A stretch of 64,000 nucleotides of DNA, taken from assembly GCA_036674765.1 (NCBI GenBank), contig JARVKI010000047.1, positions 1 through 64,000 of the forward strand. The letters are read 5' to 3'. This stretch comes from Seiridium cupressi. Its lineage: Eukaryota; Ascomycota; Sordariomycetes; Amphisphaeriales; Sporocadaceae. Within the stretch, counting starts at the first letter, position 1; each line of letters begins with the position of its first letter. The position numbers and the translations under genes were made by a program. Under the pieces are notes generated by a model, which had not been told where the DNA came from, made no database searches, and saw only the letters and a program-made list of their open reading frames with translations. Below are positions 59,336-64,000 of the stretch, piece after piece.

Positions 59336-61178
59336 TCACTTCCTACCACCTGTGATCTTGACTTTCACAAAACCATTTCCGGCGTTCTCAAAGGGATCCT
59401 CCTCTTCAACAGCACGGCTACGCTCCGCATGGTGGTGTGGTGCTGTAGGCCGTGGCCAGCCAGGACCGCAAATGCTCCACTCACTCCCAGGAATACTGCC
59501 GCTAGATTCGGAAAACATCGGTTCTTTCTGCGTAACCTTTACACCTCCAGAAGCTGGTGTATGTAGAGATGGAAGAGGTGTTGATTCCGCCTTCACAGGC
59601 TGAAGTGGAATCCCTTTTTCGGAAGCACGATTTCCACTGCCGACACTACTAGAGCTGTCTCCTTTTCTTCCCTTCTTCATGCCACTACGGAGGGTCGAAA
59701 TCAATGGCAGTTTGATGGGACGTGGGATGTACCTTGACCGTGAGCCGCTGAACCAAGAGCCATTCTGCAGAGATGAACTACGAGGCGGGATCAGGGGTCC
59801 TTGCCGAGAAGAGGAGGAATGTCGTGGAGGGACGAAAGGCCCCGAAGAGGTGACGACAGTCTGGTGGTGCGGGTTAGGCAGGTCACTCTGACGTATGGTG
59901 CTAGCTTGAATACTGGAACTTGGAGTGATATTAGCATGTAATCTTTTGTCAAGTAGAAGAAAACCTGTGGCTTACATCTCATGAACGGCGGGCTTCCGAT
60001 TTTTGCTTGAACTCCACCAGCTTTTCCCGGAGCCGTCGGTGCTGCGGGAGCGATTCGGGTCATGAGGATCTCGGAGGTTCGGGAAACATTTGCCAAGACC
60101 TAGACAGAGAGCAAACCTGCGATATATATCGATAGCCTCTTCAGTCATGCCACAGAACAGCACGATTGGTATGGTTGTCAGAATGGGAATCCATGGCTGA
60201 TTCAAGGTTTCAAAGTCAAGCGTCCACGAGGGCAGCATATAAATTGCGTTCCAAGGATAGGGGTTCGGAACATAATGCATGGCATAGTAGTCATACGGAA
60301 CGAGCTGAAGCAAGGTTGCTCTCATGTTGACCACAAAGAAAACCAGCTGAAGTGGCACGTATGGTACTATGATTGATAGCGCCATCTGATACAGACGCCG
60401 TTTGGTGCGCTGAGAACGTGCATTGGCTTCCGTGTTCGTAGCCAGCGCTACCTTGGTGGTTTTAGAAATGTCGCGGAAGCGCTTCCAGGTGAGATCTGTC
60501 GCCGTTCAGTAGAATTCATGATCGCTAGAGGAGATATCGATACTTACAAGCGTAGGGAATAGTGGCAACCGAATACACAGTGGCGGGGAAGTTGAAGCAG
60601 ATTATCCTGAACCAGTTAGGATTGAATATCCCGAAACATCCAACGACCGTGCCAATAACGTATCGGTTGGACAACACGAACCACATGAGAGGAACCTGGA
60701 TGATGGGGACTGGGAAGATGATCAAAGATTGTACGAGGATCTGACGTCTCCGCTCCCGCTGGGTGAGATTGGTGGCCCTCGTCAAACGAAGACGCTGGGC
60801 AAGATTGCGCATTGTGGCAAAAATGCACGAAGCGTATAGGCACTGCATGGGGATGAGTGTGTACGTCTGAATATCGCAGTATCCAACTCCATCCCACCAC
60901 CTGTTGAGGTCATCGTTTGGCCATATTGAAGCGTTGAGGATGGTGAACACATTTGTTATCACGACGTCGACGATGAAGACCACCGCCACGAACTCGCCGT
61001 TCCGAGCGAGAAGACGGAAGGGTACCCAACACAAGGTGATGCCTATTATAGCGAACACGATCCGGCAGATTTGGTTGGCTGCGAGTCCTGGAGTACTGAC
61101 TGGGAAAGGATCCTCCCCGGATAGTGTAATGGTGGTAGACCTGTTTGTGATATGTAGCGTGCTTGAGAGAGACGACAT
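59336..61178 (-). CDS. STE3: STE3-type pheromone receptor (GPCR)
   Basis: Exons 61178-60548, 60495-59976 and 59912-59336 give 575 residues. Seven hydrophobic segments are present, with family signatures CWVPFRLLARNGE, NASIWPNDD.NRWWDGVGYCDIQ, the basic first cytosolic loop region LRLTRATNLTQRERRR, FGIFNPNW and YSVATIPYAYLTWKRF across the first splice. This is the class D receptor for the farnesylated a-factor-type pheromone, coupling to the mating G protein. The N-terminus is short and extracellular with likely glycosylation (NRST). The C-terminal tail of about 190 residues is Ser/Pro-rich and ends in an acidic then basic stretch (EEEDPFENAGNGFVKVK). Introns: 52 nt (GTAAGT) and 63 nt (GTAAGC), phases 1 and 2; both junctions preserve frame. 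ATG 61178 (MSSLSSTLH) follows a long untranslated-looking leader. Confidence 0.93.
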
Positions 61179-62484
61179 TTCGAGTAGCGAATGTGCGAGT
61201 TTTCGCGAGTGAGGGAGTGTCATGCAGCTCCAGCGGCGTAGTGAGTGCGAAAATCTGTGGGTTGGGGGATCGAAACGAACGGGGTTTCCAACTTTGCGAG
61301 TGAATAGAACGCAGCTCAAGAGAGCGTACAGTCACGCATATGCTGAATGGTGTTGCACATGTTGAACTGAGGGTGGAATCGAGAGGGACGGGAAAGCCAA
61401 TAATTACACGCGTCAGTGTACTCTTGGTAGATAGAAAAAGGTTGCTGCGGCAAGTGGTTGCTCATTTTCGACCTGAAGTCGTCACCGTGATGCGCCTTGC
61501 CGTTCCCGGCTGGTGACTCCAGAGTAGACGACAGTCTCCAACCAAGCAAAACCCAAAGAGATGGTTCATTGACGGGACCTTCAAGCTGAGGTAGGTCACA
61601 CTATGCGCGGGCCATTGCTTGTCGTCGAGAGATGCATTGCTGCTCTTGTAAACTTAGTGCTTCGCTGAACTCGGGTCGTACTGCATTCGCCCTGGCCAGC
61701 ACAAACAAATACATTTAACTGACACCATTATAATATGACGATATTTAGAGCACATGGAACTCGGAACTTGAACACATTAAAGTACACTCGACATTCTGTT
61801 GTCATGCATCGCCGCCACGCCCCGGCGTTGCGAGACATCTTGTGAAGCCAAAGGGAATGGTGGCTCTGACTCGATAATAAAATGGCATGGTATGGTATCA
61901 CTCAAGCCAAACTATAGGATCTTCTCAGCTACATTGTATGGTGTGCTCATGACCAAGTGAGTGCAAATGTACATAAATGAGGATCGAGACCCGGCAAGAG
62001 GTGCATACAGACTCGCCTAGACGCTTCCCATCCATCAACGTCACTAAACCGGAGCTCGTTTTTGTTTTCTGACAAATGCCTAATGATGTATGTACAGACG
62101 ATTGCAACAGGAAACTATCCTGTTATCCCATTTGATGCCATAAGACAATCCTAGTCATTGTCTCTAACATGGGTACGGTAAGTCGCATGCTCAACGTCCA
62201 ACGCAATACTCCAACCCCCACCTCGAGCTTCATCTGCCGCTGTCTCCACAATAGTATCATCAGCCCAAAGAAGCTTGGGCCATGCATGTACTTTGATTGC
62301 TTTTATGCATGGAAAAAACCAGGGGTTCAAAACCGCGACGCGCCGCGCCAACCTCAAGCTCTCTTATCGCGAACAAGCTCTTTCTCCATCTCCACATTCG
62401 CTGTCGCCTCCATCTCAAAATAGCCCAATTCAGCCAAAACTCTTCCCGCAGGCCCTCTCTACAGCAGAACCAGAAGCCACCAAA
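61179..62484. other. Divergent intergenic region STE3 / mitochondrial SSB
   Basis: About 1.3 kb holding both promoters. Open frames here overlap and are not supported. 61700-61930 is AT-rich. Confidence 0.45.
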
Positions 62485-63079
62485 ATGTCCGCATTCCTCG
62501 CCCGCCGTACCGCCCTCTCTGCGCGCCGCGCATTCTCGACCACTAGCCCCAGGCCTCTGGCCAAGATGACCATCATTGGCAACCTGGCCGCCACCCCGGA
62601 GCTAAAGGCCACCTCCAGCGGCCGCGAGGTCGTCGAGTACGCCATTGCTTCCAACTCCGGCCCCCGCGACAACCGCGTCACCAGCTGGTTCCGCATCTCT
62701 GCATTCGAGGCCGAGGGTCCCCGTCGGGACTACTTGACCAGTCTGCCCAAAGGGTAAGTGCACAGATCTTAATACTTGTCACGGGACTGGTGCCGTTCTG
62801 TGGGATATGTCACGAAGCAGAGGAATGCGGTGGATTTTGATATATATATATATGTGACAAGGCTAATCGAGAGACTTGCAGGTCTACCGTCTACGTCGAG
62901 GGCAATGCTGTCATGAGCACTGTCGCCGACCAGAACAACGAGGGCAAGTCGCGGTCGTTCTTGAACATCTACCAGAGTACGTTACTACAATAGCCTACCA
63001 TCACGGAAATACAGGAGACTGACAACCTTTACCAGCCAATTTCGAGCTGCTCCGCCGCAACCAAGAAGGCTCCGAATAG
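62485..63079 (+). CDS. RIM1: Mitochondrial single-stranded DNA-binding protein
   Basis: Exons 62485-62753, 62882-62976 and 63036-63079 give 135 residues. An Arg/Ser/Ala-rich presequence (MSAFLARRTALSARRAF) fits mitochondrial import. The OB-fold follows: MTIIGNLAATPELKATSSGRE, YAIASNSG, VTSWFRISAF, then KGSTVYVEGNAV and SRSFLNIYQ restored by splicing. This matches yeast Rim1 and bacterial SSB, which coat ssDNA during mtDNA replication. Intron 1 is 128 nt and contains an AT-dinucleotide run; intron 2 is 59 nt. Phases are 2 and 1, and all three exons are in register. The last exon encodes only 14 residues (NFELLRRNQEGSE plus the split Thr), and there is no long acidic tail. Confidence 0.94.
62840..62853. 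repeat. AT dinucleotide microsatellite in intron
   Basis: A short run of alternating A/T within intron 1 of the mitochondrial SSB gene. Confidence 0.8.
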
Positions 63080-63398
63080 ATTGAGAGACAGTTGAAAGAT
63101 TATTGCGCGATGTACGAGACCTGCTTTAGTGAGATGACGAGACACTCCGCTCCGAGACCTTTCATATGTCCACGTACGTGCTTGTCCATTCGGGATTTCG
63201 GGAATACTGTATTTTATGACCCTTGGGAAACTTGATACCCAAATGTACTATTTGCTACATTGTACAGAATTGCTTCTTCTGCCCCTCAACTTGTGACAGC
63301 AATGTCTCAGATATTTTGCGTGGTATATCCAACTATCATATGAGATATAATACGCCCATGCTACAGTGCTTTTGCGCCTCGTCTATTGCTTGGAACAA
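63080..63398. other. Intergenic, convergent 3' ends
   Basis: A short AT-rich region after the mitochondrial SSB gene. No feature was seen. Confidence 0.5.
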
Positions 63399-63629
63399 TC
63401 ATTCTGCGTCCGACAATGCATCATCCAACTTCGAGCAAACAAAGTCGTCCTCATATCCCAGATCCAGTTGCTCCTCAGATACGGCGAACTTGGACGATGT
63501 CGACTCAAAACCGTAGGGCAAGGTATCCTTTTCACACTCCACAACAACCTCTTTGGCTACCCCCTTCGTCACTGAGGGGCACTCCGGCTGCATAGCCTCT
63601 TCCTCGGACTCGACTGAAAGCACATCTTC
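63399..63629 (-). CDS. Acidic open segment, possible last exon of the right-edge gene
   Basis: Directly after the stop TAG of the frame described at 63630, the sequence TTATAG|GAAGAT looks like a splice acceptor. The following frame encodes about 76 residues, strongly acidic (EDVLSVESEEEAMQP, then YEDDFVCSKLDDALSDAE) and ending at 63399. It could be the final exon of the neighbouring gene if a donor exists upstream. I found no convincing donor, so it stays tentative. Confidence 0.35.
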   Translation of the reverse strand, partial: EDVLSVESEEEAMQPECPSVTKGVAKEVVVECEKDTLPYGFESTSSKFAVSEEQLDLGYEDDFVCSKLDDALSDAE

Positions 63630-64000
63630 CTATAATGGTGCTTCATCTTGTTCTTGGATGATCCTCCTGAGTCGGGTTGCATTGGGAATTGCCTTGCGCT
63701 TAGCTCTGGCGGGGCCAGGACTCGTCTCTGTTGAAGCCATCTGCTCTCGCTCGAGCGTCCTCCGCCTGCGGCCGGCTGCGAGTATCAGGTTGGTGTCCAC
63801 TCGCCAGATAGGATCGATCATGCAATCCCACACGAGGCCGCCCCCTGCTTTCAGGCCCCGCTTGGGCTTCTGCAGAAGTGCTTCGGGCTTCTTTGGAAGG
63901 GTGACTCTTTTCCACTTCAGGTCGTGATTGTGATTGATCGGTGTCCATCCTGATTTATGGAGTGAGAGAGAATATACGACATCGCGCTCGTTACTGCCAT
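63630..64000 (-). CDS. Partial gene at right edge, basic C-terminal segment, unknown
   Basis: A minus-strand frame is open from the window edge to the TAG at 63630 and encodes at least 122 residues (the first complete codon starts at 63998). It is basic and includes DVVYSLSLHKSGWTPINH, LKWKRVTLPKKPE, GGGLVWDCMIDPIW and RRRRTLEREQ, ending IIQEQDEAPL. There is no ATG before position 63824 in this frame, so the start must lie beyond the window or in an upstream exon. The Lys/Arg-rich composition suggests a nuclear or nucleic-acid-associated protein, but I do not recognise the family. An ATG-started alternative frame at 63948 is more repetitive and less protein-like. Confidence 0.5.
   Translation of the reverse strand, partial: GSNERDVVYSLSLHKSGWTPINHNHDLKWKRVTLPKKPEALLQKPKRGLKAGGGLVWDCMIDPIWRVDTNLILAAGRRRRTLEREQMASTETSPGPARAKRKAIPNATRLRRIIQEQDEAPL

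Overview
The window looks like nuclear DNA of a filamentous ascomycete (Pezizomycotina). Most genes carry one to three short introns (about 49-160 nt) with GTATGT/GTAAGT donors, CTAAC/CTAAT-like branch sites and CAG/TAG acceptors. The recognisable products (STE3-type pheromone receptor, Sec63, Erf4, Skp1, eL39, Arl1, mitochondrial ssDNA-binding protein) are eukaryotic and several are fungus-specific. The class within Pezizomycotina cannot be fixed from the sequence alone. No rRNA, convincing tRNA, CRISPR array, transposase or virus-like gene was found.

Left part (1-22 kb): a 73-nt poly-C edge, two convergent small secreted-protein genes (585-1158 +, 1950-2186 -), a divergent pair made of a Rieske/DUF455 protein (-) and an AMMECR1 protein (+), a large secreted pepsin-type aspartic protease with an unusual C-terminal extension, a Ras-like GTPase without a visible CaaX box, two divergent short-chain dehydrogenases, an APH-fold kinase-like protein and an OBAP/DUF1264 protein.

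Middle part (22-45 kb): a DENN-related DUF4484 protein, an AT-rich gene-poor stretch holding a tiny protein with two zinc-cluster motifs and an AT-hook core, SEC63, a small-subunit catalase with a GC-AG intron, the divergent ARL1 / eL39 pair, SKP1 and a 1192-residue DUF4203-type membrane protein.

Right part (45-64 kb): a coiled-coil membrane protein, ERF4 (Ras palmitoyltransferase subunit), a three-exon fungal regulator that lacks its zinc cluster, a Trp/Tyr-rich secreted protein, a STE3-type receptor, the mitochondrial SSB and the C-terminal part of an unknown gene running off the right edge.

The housekeeping genes have no operon-like relation. Possible functional links are the Ras-like GTPase and Erf4 (Ras acylation), Arl1 and Erf4 (Golgi/membrane traffic), and the group of small secreted proteins. 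Exon boundaries were read by hand from splice signals and frame continuity. Where I could not resolve one (ARL1 3' end, ERF4 5' end, right-edge gene) the entry says so. The most unusual items are the 149-residue tandem zinc-cluster protein at 25868-26317, the aspartic protease fusion, the Rieske-DUF455 fusion and the clusterless regulator.
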